From: an uncultured Collinsella sp.
GTDB lineage: Bacteria > Actinomycetota > Coriobacteriia > Coriobacteriales > Coriobacteriaceae
Assembly (NCBI GenBank): GCA_902494945.1
Contig: CABUVF010000005.1
Location: forward strand, 1-33,704
Direction of reading: 5' to 3'
DNA: 33,704 nt
Positions 24,648 to 31,457 of the stretch are shown in pieces. A program made the translations under genes and the position numbers. Each line of letters opens with the position of its first letter. Position 1 is the stretch's first letter. The notes below the pieces were generated by a model, which ran no database searches, was not told the origin of the DNA, and saw only the letters and a list, made by a program, of their open reading frames with translations.

Positions 24648-25121
24648 CTAAAAAACGTCCTTGGCAAACACCTTAGCGTCATTGGGAACCTGACGGATTT
24701 CGATGGCCACGCCATCGCCCAGGAGTTCTTGGATATGCTCGGCATCTTTCTCGGTCGCGAAGATTGCAGGGGTCGGATGAAGCGTGGTCTCGGGGGTCTT
24801 TCGGGTTCCACCCAGATTGATCTCTTTGATGTCTTTGCAACCCTTAGCGAGACGATAGACATCTTCAATCGTCTCAGCGATGATAAACAGCGAATACTTG
24901 TCGGTAACGCCGCTGTTGAGCGCCTCGATAGCAGCGTCAACATCCTTGATGACGAGTTTAACGCCGCTGGGGCGGGCGAGCCTCAAGGCCGCCTTCCTCA
25001 TGTCGTCTTTTGCCACAGCATCGCTGGCGAGCAGAATGCAATCTACATCCAAAGCGTGAGTCCAGGACATGGCAACTTGGCCGTGAATCAGTCGGTAATC
25101 AACTCTCGTAAGCTTAATCAT
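24648..25121 (-). CDS. PTS mannose/fructose/sorbose-family EIIB
   Basis: Cytosolic phosphocarrier B of the PTS. The 157-residue protein has the phosphorylated histidine (His13 with this start) in RVDYRLIHGQVAMSW, the EIIB-Sor hallmark, followed by a Rossmann-like fold (CILLASDAVAKDD; SLFIIAETIEDVYRLAKG; INLGGTRKTPET). The start ATG 25121 has GGAG at a proper distance, while the ATG at 25130 lies immediately next to it. It follows EIIA by 71 bases and is followed by a strong terminator. Confidence 0.94.
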   Translation of the reverse strand: MIKLTRVDYRLIHGQVAMSWTHALDVDCILLASDAVAKDDMRKAALRLARPSGVKLVIKDVDAAIEALNSGVTDKYSLFIIAETIEDVYRLAKGCKDIKEINLGGTRKTPETTLHPTPAIFATEKDAEHIQELLGDGVAIEIRQVPNDAKVFAKDVF

Positions 25122-25192
25122 CGTTATCATCTCCGCACGTGATAAAGGGAATGACAGGTGCGACCCCTAGCTAGGGCTCGAACCAGAACTAA

Positions 25193-25612
25193 CTAGAAAT
25201 CTTCTTCCTCGGCGCCGGCAAGCATGTCCGCCGCCTCGCAAAGCTGAATAAACGAACGCGATCCCTCGACCGCGGCTTTGGCCTTGTCCGCATCCAGAGA
25301 GTCCAGCTGTGTAACCATTTCCACCAGCAGCGGCAAGTTCATTCCGGCGATCAACGTAAACGATCCGGCAGTCTGCCTCTGAATGAATTCGTTGTTTACA
25401 GAGCCGCCAAAGATGTCAGTCACGACAAACCAAGAGTCGGCAGGGTCCCTCGTCTCCATCCATGCATCAATCAACGCCGCGACGTCCCTTGAATCGTCAT
25501 CGACATAGGCGCACAGGCACTCGATTCGGTCGTTGGTGCCCATCAGAATCTCCAGAGAGCTTTTCATGCCTTGGGCGAGATAACCATGACTCGCTAGCAA
25601 TATCTTATTCAT
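25193..25612 (-). CDS. PTS mannose-family EIIA
   Basis: Cytosolic phosphocarrier A that takes phosphate from HPr. The 139 residues carry the active histidine (His9) in ILLASHGYLAQGM, then VVTDIFGGSVNNEF and IAGMNLPLLVEMV, characteristic of the EIIA-Man fold. It is a stand-alone EIIA, not fused to EIIB as in E. coli ManX. The C-terminus is acidic (AEEEDF), as is that of EIIC. GGAG precedes the ATG by six bases. It lies between the GntR-type regulator gene and EIIB. Confidence 0.94.
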   Translation of the reverse strand: MNKILLASHGYLAQGMKSSLEILMGTNDRIECLCAYVDDDSRDVAALIDAWMETRDPADSWFVVTDIFGGSVNNEFIQRQTAGSFTLIAGMNLPLLVEMVTQLDSLDADKAKAAVEGSRSFIQLCEAADMLAGAEEEDF

Positions 25613-25714
25613 AGTTCTCCAATACCAATAGGACGTACTATATTGTCATAACAAAGTATATTAGCAATCTACCCTACGTGGTGTGTCTATTTTCCAAATC
25701 CGCGAACGGTAACA

Positions 25715-25736
25715 ATTGGTCGGTAAATCGACCAAT
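25715..25736. promoter_or_regulatory. Perfect palindrome, candidate GntR operator before EIIA
   Basis: ATTGGTCG and CGACCAAT surround a 6-base spacer. The TGGTC/GACCA half sites resemble those bound by HutC-subfamily GntR regulators such as DasR and NagR, though with wider spacing. It lies 12 bases after the gntR stop and about 100 bases before EIIA. The alternative is a weak gntR terminator, but no T-tract follows. Confidence 0.5.
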
Positions 25737-25747
25737 CTATCTCTAAT

Positions 25748-26452
25748 TTACAAATAGAACTTCAGTCGCTCGGTGCAGTACACCTGACGGGAGATGAAAA
25801 GCGGCTCACCACTTGGGGCATAACGTCTATCGACAAACAGAAGCAGCGAAGAGTCCAGCTCCACGTTAAGGTATGCCGCCTCGAGCTCGCTCGCATAGCA
25901 GACCTCGAGCGTACGCGTGTTGGGACCCATCTTGATCCCCTGGCGATCGAGTACCGCCATCAGCGAATCATCGAGGGACTCATGCTCCAAAAAAGAAAGC
26001 GCAGCGGAATAGCTATTGGTTTCCAGCATCGTGGGCTTGCCATCCACAAGGCGCAGACGACGGCTACGCAATACCTTTTGGGTATCGTCTACGCCCAGGA
26101 ACTTCGCGTCTCGCAGACTTGGGAAGTCCCAGCCCATTTCGAGAACCCTGGTAGACGCCTGTTTGCCCGCAAGCTGGCACGAATGGGTAAAGCTCTCACG
26201 GTCGTCCGCGGCATACATCTGCGTGTCCGACGAAACGAACGTGCCCTTGCCGCGGGCCCTCTCAACAAGCCCAGCATCTTCCATTTCTTTAATTGCGGAG
26301 CGAACCGTTATTCGGCTCACGCCAAATTGCTCGATCAGCTCCGCCTCGGTCGGAAGCTTATCTCCCGGGCGGTACGCGCCGTTGGCGATTGAATCAGAAA
26401 GCGCACGAACAATCTGTTTGTACAGGGGGATAACGCTATTTGCCTCAACCAT
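25748..26452 (-). CDS. GntR-family regulator, HutC/UTRA type
   Basis: Transcription factor probably controlling the adjacent PTS locus. Residues 1-70 form the GntR winged helix (PLYKQIVRALSDSIANGAY, then LPTEAELIEQFGVSRITVR and GLVERARGKGTFV). Residues about 90-230 form the UTRA ligand-binding domain (LRSRRLRLVDGKPTMLETNSY; LFVDRRYAPSGEPLFISRQVY), which in this subfamily binds phosphosugars or similar. The start at 26452 has AAAGGT nine bases upstream; ATG 26461 overlaps that site. The protein is 234 residues. The likely effector is the PTS product phosphate. The sequence upstream shares ACAATATA with the EIIA promoter region, a weak hint of a common operator. Confidence 0.93.
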   Translation of the reverse strand: MVEANSVIPLYKQIVRALSDSIANGAYRPGDKLPTEAELIEQFGVSRITVRSAIKEMEDAGLVERARGKGTFVSSDTQMYAADDRESFTHSCQLAGKQASTRVLEMGWDFPSLRDAKFLGVDDTQKVLRSRRLRLVDGKPTMLETNSYSAALSFLEHESLDDSLMAVLDRQGIKMGPNTRTLEVCYASELEAAYLNVELDSSLLLFVDRRYAPSGEPLFISRQVYCTERLKFYL

Positions 26453-26461
26453 ATCAACCAT

Positions 26462-26720
26462 ACCTTTACAAGGAATCAGCAGCTTATAGATAAATGACTT
26501 ATATTGTATTAGAACTTTTTAGCACTCCACGCCATTTCCTATAATGTTTCAGCAAACGAGGGGTTATTTTGCGTAAGCGGTGTAGAGTCCATCCATTTCC
26601 GCATACAGCTTCAATCTGATGGCGGTATATGCATCCGATAAGCCGATTGATTTTTATCTTCTGTCTGTCTCTCAGTCATCCCTCGTCGTAGAAATGAATG
26701 TGAGGTGAGAGACACGTAGT
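26462..26720. other. AT-rich spacer upstream of gntR with an orphan -10
   Basis: Contains the gntR promoter on the minus strand. On the plus strand it holds a perfect TATAAT (26540-26545) followed by GAGGGG and a TTG start that opens only a 16-codon frame, so no gene is called. From 26667 to 26713 a TCTCTC module forms a hairpin (GTCTCTCA 26667-26674 with TGAGAGAC 26706-26713), similar to the array near 21.55 kb. Confidence 0.5.
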
Positions 26721-26728
26721 TGACGCAC

Positions 26729-26853
26729 GAGCGTGGATATTTGGACGGTTTTTGGGCTTTTGGCGGCCGATTTCGTCCGAAAATCCACGCTCATTCGGCA
26801 GACGTCCGAATTTCCACGCTCGTGTGTCAGAAAATCCACGCTCATCCGGCAGA
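26729..26853 (+). repeat. GAGCGTGGA/TCCACGCTC hairpin-array element, copy A
   Basis: Inverted core GAGCGTGGA at 26729-26737 and direct cores TCCACGCTC at 26784, 26813 and 26835. Exactly 46 bases lie between the inverted core and the first direct core, and the direct cores are 29 and 22 bases apart. The arms extend the hairpin to about 19 pairs (TATTTGGACG with CGTCCGAAAA). The units read CATTCGGCAGACGTCCGAA and CGTGTGTCAGAAAA between cores. Translation of the repeats gives an artefactual RKSTLIRQ extension in front of the M16C protein. Confidence 0.85.
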
Positions 26854-26881
26854 TTGGTCGAAGGCCCCATATGGGTATACT
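26854..26881 (+). promoter_or_regulatory. Promoter of the M16C peptidase gene
   Basis: TTGGTC (26854-26859) and TATACT (26876-26881) with a 16-base spacer start immediately after the last repeat unit, 53 bases before the start codon. Confidence 0.55.
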
Positions 26882-26933
26882 CTCGGGGATTCGACTCGAT
26901 TCGCCCCCGCTGGGGCGTCAAAGGAGACTGCGT

Positions 26934-29900
26934 ATGCCCACCACCTCAACCGACCCGCGCGCCGCTGCCGCCGCGCTGCTGGTGCCCGGCACCACCTGCC
27001 ATGGCTTTGCCGTCGAGCGCCGCGAAACCGTGCCCGAGCTCGACTCGGACGCTTACGTGCTGCGCCACACCGCCTCGGGCGCTCGCCTGCTGTACCTGGC
27101 GTGCGACGACGAAAACAAGGCCTTTGCCATTGGCTTTAAGACGCCGCCGGCCGATTCCACCGGCGTGTTCCATATTCTTGAGCACTCGGTGCTGTGCGGG
27201 TCGGCCAAGTTTCCCGTCAAGGAGCCATTCGTCGATCTGATCAAGAGCTCCATGCAAACGTTCCTCAACGCCATGACCTACCCCGACAAGACCATCTACC
27301 CCGTTGCCACCACCAACGAGCAGGACCTGTACAACCTGATGGACGTGTACCTGGACGCGGTGTTCAACCCGGCCATCTATACCAAGCCCACCATTTTTGA
27401 GCAGGAGGGCTGGCACTACGAGCTGGACCTGCCGGAGAGCGCCGAGGTCGAAGGCGACAGCAGCTCCGCGAGCCTGCGCGAGGGCACGCTGCGCTATAAC
27501 GGCGTGGTGTTCAACGAGATGAAGGGCGCGCTGTCCGACCCCATGAGCGTGCTGGACGACGCCGTCAACGCCGCGCTCTATCCCGACACCGCCTATGCGC
27601 ACGAGAGTGGCGGCGACCCGCGCGCGATTCCCGCGCTCACCTACGAGCAGTTCCTGGACACGCATGCGCGCCACTACAATCCTTCCAACTCCTACATCAC
27701 GCTCTACGGCGACCTGGACGTGGACCGCGCACTGGCCTTTTTGGACGAGCGCTATCTGTCGCAGCCGAGTGCCGCAAGCCGCCGCATGGACGCAGCCGTT
27801 GCCGCCGGCGAGGACCCGTCCGCGCTGGCGCCCAATCCGCTGGGCGTGCAGGCGCCCGTGACCTGCGAGTACAAGCACGTCGAGATGGCCACTACACCCG
27901 AGAACGCCCTGGTGGGCCTGGGCCTTGTGTTGGGCAGCGCGCTCGACCGCAAGCGCACGATCGCGGCGGATATCCTGTTTGAGGCACTGCTGGGCTCCAA
28001 CGAAGCACCGGTTAAGAAGGCCATTCTGGCCGCCGGCCTGGGCGGCAACGTGGTGAGCTACACCGCGGCCGAGAGCCTGCAGCCCTACGAGCTCATCATG
28101 CTGCAAAACGCGCAGCCCGGCGTGGCGCGCGAGCTGCGTCGCATGTTCCAGAACGCCTGCCGCGACCTGTGCGAGCACGGCGTTCCGCGCGAGCGCCTGG
28201 AAGCCATCATCAGCAGCAACGAATACGATCTGCGCCAGCGCGACTACGGCATCGCCGACGGCGTGGCCATTGCGTGCGACGCGCTGAGCACCTGGCTCTA
28301 CGATGACGACGCCGCGACGTTGGCGCTCAAGTACGGCCCGGTGTACGAGGAGCTGCGTAGCGAGCTGGACGGCACCTACTTTGAGGACCTGCTGCGCGAG
28401 CTGGTGCTGGAGAACGACCACATGGCGCTCGTCGAGCTGGTGCCGGTGGACGCCGCCGAGGGTTCGGAGGGTGCCGAAGCCGCAGAGCTGGCAGCCAAGC
28501 GCGACGCCATGACCGATGCCGAGCTGGCCGATGTGGTCGAGCGCACGGCCGCGCTGCGTGCCGCGCAGGAGGCCGAGGACACGCCCGAGGACAAGGCCAC
28601 GCTGCCGCGCCTGCGCGTATCCGACATTGGCGAGGCGCGCCCCGAGCCGCCGCTGGTCGTGGACACGACCGCGCCCATCCCCTGCCTGCGCCACGGCATC
28701 CCCACCAACCGTCTGGCCTACGCCATGCAGTATTTCGACCTGAGCTGCGTCGCGTTTGAGGACCTGCCCTATGTGACGCTGCTCTGCCGCCTGCTCAAGC
28801 AGCTGCCCACGAGCGAGCACTCGGCCGAGGAACTTGACAACCTGCTCGCCGGCAAGCTGGGCTTTTTGAGCTTTACGACCGAGGTCATGACCCAGCCCGA
28901 CGTAGACGGCGTGCGCCCCTACCTGCTGGTGAGTGCCGGCGCCCTGTCCGAAAAGATCGACGCGCTGGCGAGCCTGCCGCGCGAGGTGTGGTCGAGCACG
29001 CTGTTGGCAGACGCCGACGCCGACCGCGTGCGCGACGTGCTCACGCAGATTCGCATTGGGCTTGAGCAGGGCTTTATCAACAACGGCCACTCGGCGGCGC
29101 TCGGTCGCGCGATGAGCTACAGCTCGCCTTCGGCCGTGGTGCGTGAGCAGCTCTCGGGCGTAGACTTCTACCTGTTCCTGCGCGATTTGCTCGAGCACTT
29201 TGACGAGCGCCTGGACGGCCTGCGCGCCAAGCTTGCAGAGCTGGCAGACCGCATCTTTGTGGCCGATGGCTGCATGGCGAGCTTTACCGGCAGCGACGAA
29301 GACTTTGACACGTACTGGGATGCCGCGGGCGACCTGGGGCTGGGTGCGGGCGACGGTGCCGGCCGCGACGCGCTCGCGGTGCCGGCGCCGTGCGACCGCC
29401 ACGAGGCTTTCGTGATCCCCAGCGACATCTGCTTTGCCGCGCGTGCGTGCGATCCGCGTCGCCTGGGCATTGACGTGACAGGCGCTTGGGCCGTGGCTGC
29501 TAACGCGCTCTCCTACGATTACCTGTGGAACGAGATTCGCGTGAAGGGCGGTGCATACGGCTGCGGATTCCGCGCAGCCGGCGAGCGCCAGACGGCGTTC
29601 TACACCTACCGCGACCCGGCGATCGACCCTTCGATTGAGCGCGTGGAGCGCGCAGGCTCATGGCTTGGCCGCTTAGAGCCCGACGAGGCCGCCTTTGAGG
29701 GCTTTATCGTGAGCTGCGTGAGCGGCATGGACGCGCCGGTGAAGCCGTACGCGCTCACCAAGCGCCGCAACACGACCTACCTGGCCGGGCTCGATCCGCA
29801 TGCGCGCGAGGAGCGTCGCGCCCAGATGCTCGCCGCCACGCCCGGTGAGCTGCGCTCGCTCGGCACCGACGTGACGCGCATCGCAGCCGAGTCGCCCACC

Positions 29901-29972
29901 TGCGTCTTTGGCGGCCGCGACGTCATCGCCAAGAGCAACGCCGGCTTCAACGTAGTCGACCTGATGGGCTAA
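26934..29972 (+). CDS. M16C-family metallopeptidase (PreP/falcilysin-like)
   Basis: Large zinc peptidase of the insulinase superfamily that degrades short peptides inside a closed chamber. The 1012-residue protein has the inverted zinc motif HILEH (80-84) in GVFHILEHSVLCGS, then the distal glutamate region GVVFNEMKGALSDP, then LYGDLDVDRALAFLDERYL. An M16C-associated linker (about 440-560) follows. The C-terminal half is the inactive M16 domain, with GGAYGCGFRAAGERQTAFYTYRDP near the end. The start at 26934 is set by AAGGAG seven bases upstream. The frame is open to 26733, but that part is only translated repeat. No signal peptide, so probably cytosolic. Monocistronic, followed by a palindrome. 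Confidence 0.95.
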   Translation: MPTTSTDPRAAAAALLVPGTTCHGFAVERRETVPELDSDAYVLRHTASGARLLYLACDDENKAFAIGFKTPPADSTGVFHILEHSVLCGSAKFPVKEPFVDLIKSSMQTFLNAMTYPDKTIYPVATTNEQDLYNLMDVYLDAVFNPAIYTKPTIFEQEGWHYELDLPESAEVEGDSSSASLREGTLRYNGVVFNEMKGALSDPMSVLDDAVNAALYPDTAYAHESGGDPRAIPALTYEQFLDTHARHYNPSNSYITLYGDLDVDRALAFLDERYLSQPSAASRRMDAAVAAGEDPSALAPNPLGVQAPVTCEYKHVEMATTPENALVGLGLVLGSALDRKRTIAADILFEALLGSNEAPVKKAILAAGLGGNVVSYTAAESLQPYELIMLQNAQPGVARELRRMFQNACRDLCEHGVPRERLEAIISSNEYDLRQRDYGIADGVAIACDALSTWLYDDDAATLALKYGPVYEELRSELDGTYFEDLLRELVLENDHMALVELVPVDAAEGSEGAEAAELAAKRDAMTDAELADVVERTAALRAAQEAEDTPEDKATLPRLRVSDIGEARPEPPLVVDTTAPIPCLRHGIPTNRLAYAMQYFDLSCVAFEDLPYVTLLCRLLKQLPTSEHSAEELDNLLAGKLGFLSFTTEVMTQPDVDGVRPYLLVSAGALSEKIDALASLPREVWSSTLLADADADRVRDVLTQIRIGLEQGFINNGHSAALGRAMSYSSPSAVVREQLSGVDFYLFLRDLLEHFDERLDGLRAKLAELADRIFVADGCMASFTGSDEDFDTYWDAAGDLGLGAGDGAGRDALAVPAPCDRHEAFVIPSDICFAARACDPRRLGIDVTGAWAVAANALSYDYLWNEIRVKGGAYGCGFRAAGERQTAFYTYRDPAIDPSIERVERAGSWLGRLEPDEAAFEGFIVSCVSGMDAPVKPYALTKRRNTTYLAGLDPHAREERRAQMLAATPGELRSLGTDVTRIAAESPTCVFGGRDVIAKSNAGFNVVDLMG

Positions 29973-29985
29973 CCACAGCAAGCAA

Positions 29986-30022
29986 AACCACTACAAAGGG
30001 GACAGGCCCCTTTGTAGTGGTT
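29986..30022. repeat. Perfect palindrome with GGGACAGG core, copy 1
   Basis: Arms AACCACTACAAAGGGG (29986-30001) and CCCCTTTGTAGTGGTT (30007-30022) are perfect over 16 bases with spacer ACAGG. It lies 14 bases after the M16C stop and lacks a T-tract. It is a near copy of the palindrome at 30722-30760. Confidence 0.85.
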
Positions 30023-30058
30023 CGAACACTTGTTCTATACGTACACATGTTCTATAGT
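30023..30058 (+). promoter_or_regulatory. hicAB promoter with tandem 17-base repeat
   Basis: CGAACACTTGTTCTATA (30023-30039) and CGTACACATGTTCTATA (30040-30056) are directly tandem and 15/17 identical. They overlap a possible promoter, TTGTTC (30031-30036) and TATAGT (30053-30058) with 16 bases between. The first repeat contains the palindrome GAACA-CT-TGTTC, similar to actinobacterial SOS boxes but imperfect. Confidence 0.6.
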
Positions 30059-30083
30059 ATGGGTGATTGCATCGGATCTAAAT

Positions 30084-30104
30084 TGCAACTAGAATATAGT
30101 TGCA
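30084..30104 (+). promoter_or_regulatory. Palindromic operator before hicA
   Basis: TGCAACTA and TAGTTGCA are perfect 8-base arms with a 5-base spacer, 14 bases before the hicA start. This is the expected position for binding by the HicB antitoxin. Confidence 0.65.
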
Positions 30105-30118
30105 GAATGTGAGGCGGG

Positions 30119-30382
30119 ATGACTCGAGCCGATAAACTCATCGCCCAACTGTTTAGCTGCCCTTCGACGTATCGGTATGCCGATTTTTTAAAAGTCATGG
30201 CCTCATATGGCTTTGAAATGGACAGCAAAGGCAAGACATCCGGATCGCGCGTTCGCTTCTACAGGCCCTCAGATGGCAGGATGTTCGTGATGCACGTGCC
30301 TCATCCATCTGACGAATTGACAGCGGAGACAATTCGAAACATCGTTCGATTTCTGCAGGATGTCGGAGGCAGTCATGAGTAA
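30119..30382 (+). CDS. hicA: HicA-family toxin of a HicAB module
   Basis: Predicted mRNA interferase toxin of 87 residues, normal size for HicA. A double-stranded RNA-binding-like fold is suggested by YADFLKVMASYGFEMDSKGK, then GSRVRFYRPSDGRMFVMHVPHP and AETIRNIVRFLQDVG. The usual catalytic His of GSH reads GSR here, as it does in a recognised HicA subgroup that has HKPHP-like histidines further on (here HVPHP). GAGG lies four bases before the ATG. The toxin gene comes first and overlaps hicB by eight bases, as is typical of HicAB. The tandem repeat and palindrome upstream suggest tight autorepression. Confidence 0.88.
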   Translation: MTRADKLIAQLFSCPSTYRYADFLKVMASYGFEMDSKGKTSGSRVRFYRPSDGRMFVMHVPHPSDELTAETIRNIVRFLQDVGGSHE

Positions 30383-30704
30383 CGTTTTGGCATACAAGGG
30401 CTATTTCGCCCCAGTCGAGTTCGATGCCGAGCAGCATGTACTAACAGGTATGGTCGCCGGCATTAGGGACGCAATCGTATTTGAAGGCTCCACGGCTGAA
30501 GAAGTGGAGCAATGCTTCCACGACGCCGTCGACGATTACCTTGAGTTTTGTGCCGAAAAGGGCAAGGAACCAGAGCGGGCTTTTAAGGGCTCGTTCAATG
30601 TGAGAACAGGCTCCGAGCTTCACAAGCAGGCAGCACTGGCGGCGGCAAAAAAGGGCGAGTCACTCAATAAGTTTGTGACCGAAGCAATCGCCGCGGCGTT
30701 ATAG
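30375..30704 (+). CDS. hicB: HicB-family antitoxin
   Basis: Antitoxin partner of 109 residues. Residues 1-65 form the partial RNase H-like HicB domain (YKGYFAPVEFDAEQHVLTG; DAIVFEGSTAEEVEQCFHDAVDDYLEFCAEKG). The C-terminus (about 75-109) is a ribbon-helix-helix DNA-binding domain, with FNVRTGSELHKQAALAAAKKG then ESLNKFVTEAI, which should bind the palindrome before hicA. The start ATG 30375 has GGAGG five bases upstream; an in-frame ATG at 30360 has none. It overlaps the hicA stop by eight bases. Confidence 0.92.
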   Translation: MSNVLAYKGYFAPVEFDAEQHVLTGMVAGIRDAIVFEGSTAEEVEQCFHDAVDDYLEFCAEKGKEPERAFKGSFNVRTGSELHKQAALAAAKKGESLNKFVTEAIAAAL

Positions 30705-30721
30705 CGTTAACGCATGGGCCA

Positions 30722-30760
30722 AAACCACCACAAAGGGGACAGGCACCTTTGTGGTGGTTT
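30722..30760. repeat. Palindrome with GGGACAGG core, copy 2
   Basis: Arms AAACCACCACAAAGG (30722-30736) and CCTTTGTGGTGGTTT (30746-30760), centre GGACAGGCA. Relative to copy 1 the arm changes ACTAC to ACCAC and the other arm changes GTAGT to GTGGT, a compensatory pair change. It lies 18 bases after the hicB stop. Confidence 0.85.
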
Positions 30761-30777
30761 CGACATTTGCCCAGATA

Positions 30778-30816
30778 AAACCTGCCAAAATAAACCTGTC
30801 CCTTTTTGGTAGGTTT
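30778..30816. repeat. Palindrome with the inverted ACCTGTCCC core, copy 3
   Basis: AAACCTGCCAAAA (30778-30790) pairs with TTTTTGGTAGGTTT (30803-30816). The centre ACCTGTCCC is the complement of the GGGACAGG core of copies 1 and 2. It lies 17 bases from copy 2 in opposite orientation, giving a head-to-head pair just before the 5-formyl-THF cyclo-ligase gene. Confidence 0.75.
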
Positions 30817-30832
30817 GGGAGAGGAAGCCGGG

Positions 30833-31429
30833 ATGGACAAGGCTGAGTTGCGGCGGGCGGTGATTGCTCGGCGTGATGCTCTTGATTTGGACTTGCGGGC
30901 GGCGAAGTCTGCTGATATCTGTGCGCGGCTGGTTGAGCTGCTGGGCCGCTTGGATGCCGCGGCGCCGCACACCGTTGCCGTCTATGCCGCGATGGGTTCC
31001 GAAGTCGACTCAGCCGCGTTTGCCGCAGCTGCCGCCAAACGTGGCTGGCGCGTGGCCTATCCGTGCATGCTCTCGGCAACAGACGCCGCAGCTTGTGGCC
31101 AGCGCATGTGTATGCGGGCAGTTGCTGCCGGCGACGCGGACGCGGCTCCGTTTATCGCCCACCCCACGCGGGCCTTTGCGGCCACGGACATCGACAGCAG
31201 CCGCTTCCCTATCGTGCCTGCCGAAGCTCTCGACATGATCGTCGTGCCGCTCGTAGCATTCGACCGCACCGGCACGCGCCTAGGCTACGGCGGCGGCTGC
31301 TATGACCGCTACCTGCCCATGCTCTCGCCCGTATGTCAAATCGTCGGCATCGCCTTTGACGAACAGCGCGTCGACCACATCCCCACCGACGCCCACGACC
31401 TGCCGCTACCCCACATCATCAGCGCCTAA
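30833..31429 (+). CDS. 5-formyltetrahydrofolate cyclo-ligase
   Basis: Converts 5-formyl-THF to 5,10-methenyl-THF with ATP, returning stored folate to one-carbon metabolism. The 198 residues show the N-terminal LRRAVIARRDAL, VAVYAAMGSEVDSAAFAAAA, and the strongly conserved ATP/folate loop DRTGTRLGYGGGCYDRYL near 145-162. The C-terminus IVGIAFDEQRVDHIPTDAHD (conserved QxxxxPxxxHD ending) is also typical. The start ATG 30833 lies behind AGAGGA; the frame extends to 30806, but into the palindrome copy 3. Likely expressed alone. Confidence 0.93.
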   Translation: MDKAELRRAVIARRDALDLDLRAAKSADICARLVELLGRLDAAAPHTVAVYAAMGSEVDSAAFAAAAAKRGWRVAYPCMLSATDAAACGQRMCMRAVAAGDADAAPFIAHPTRAFAATDIDSSRFPIVPAEALDMIVVPLVAFDRTGTRLGYGGGCYDRYLPMLSPVCQIVGIAFDEQRVDHIPTDAHDLPLPHIISA

Positions 31430-31457
31430 CGGCTGGCACGCTGCACCCCACAAAAAT

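Noticed and set aside
26540..26620. 16-codon leader peptide gene behind TATAAT and GAGGGG
   Set aside because: TTG start, no conserved motif, no downstream gene it could attenuate within reach except the M16C gene about 300 bases away; support too weak.
26733..26933. N-terminal extension of the M16C peptidase with repeated RKSTLIRQ peptides
   Set aside because: The repetition comes from the CACGCTC DNA repeat. AAGGAG and ATG at 26934 give the proper start.
26946..29402. 818-codon minus-strand frame opposite the M16C peptidase
   Set aside because: Antisense shadow with low-complexity His/Val/Gly/Arg-rich sequence; the zinc motif and family features are on the plus strand.
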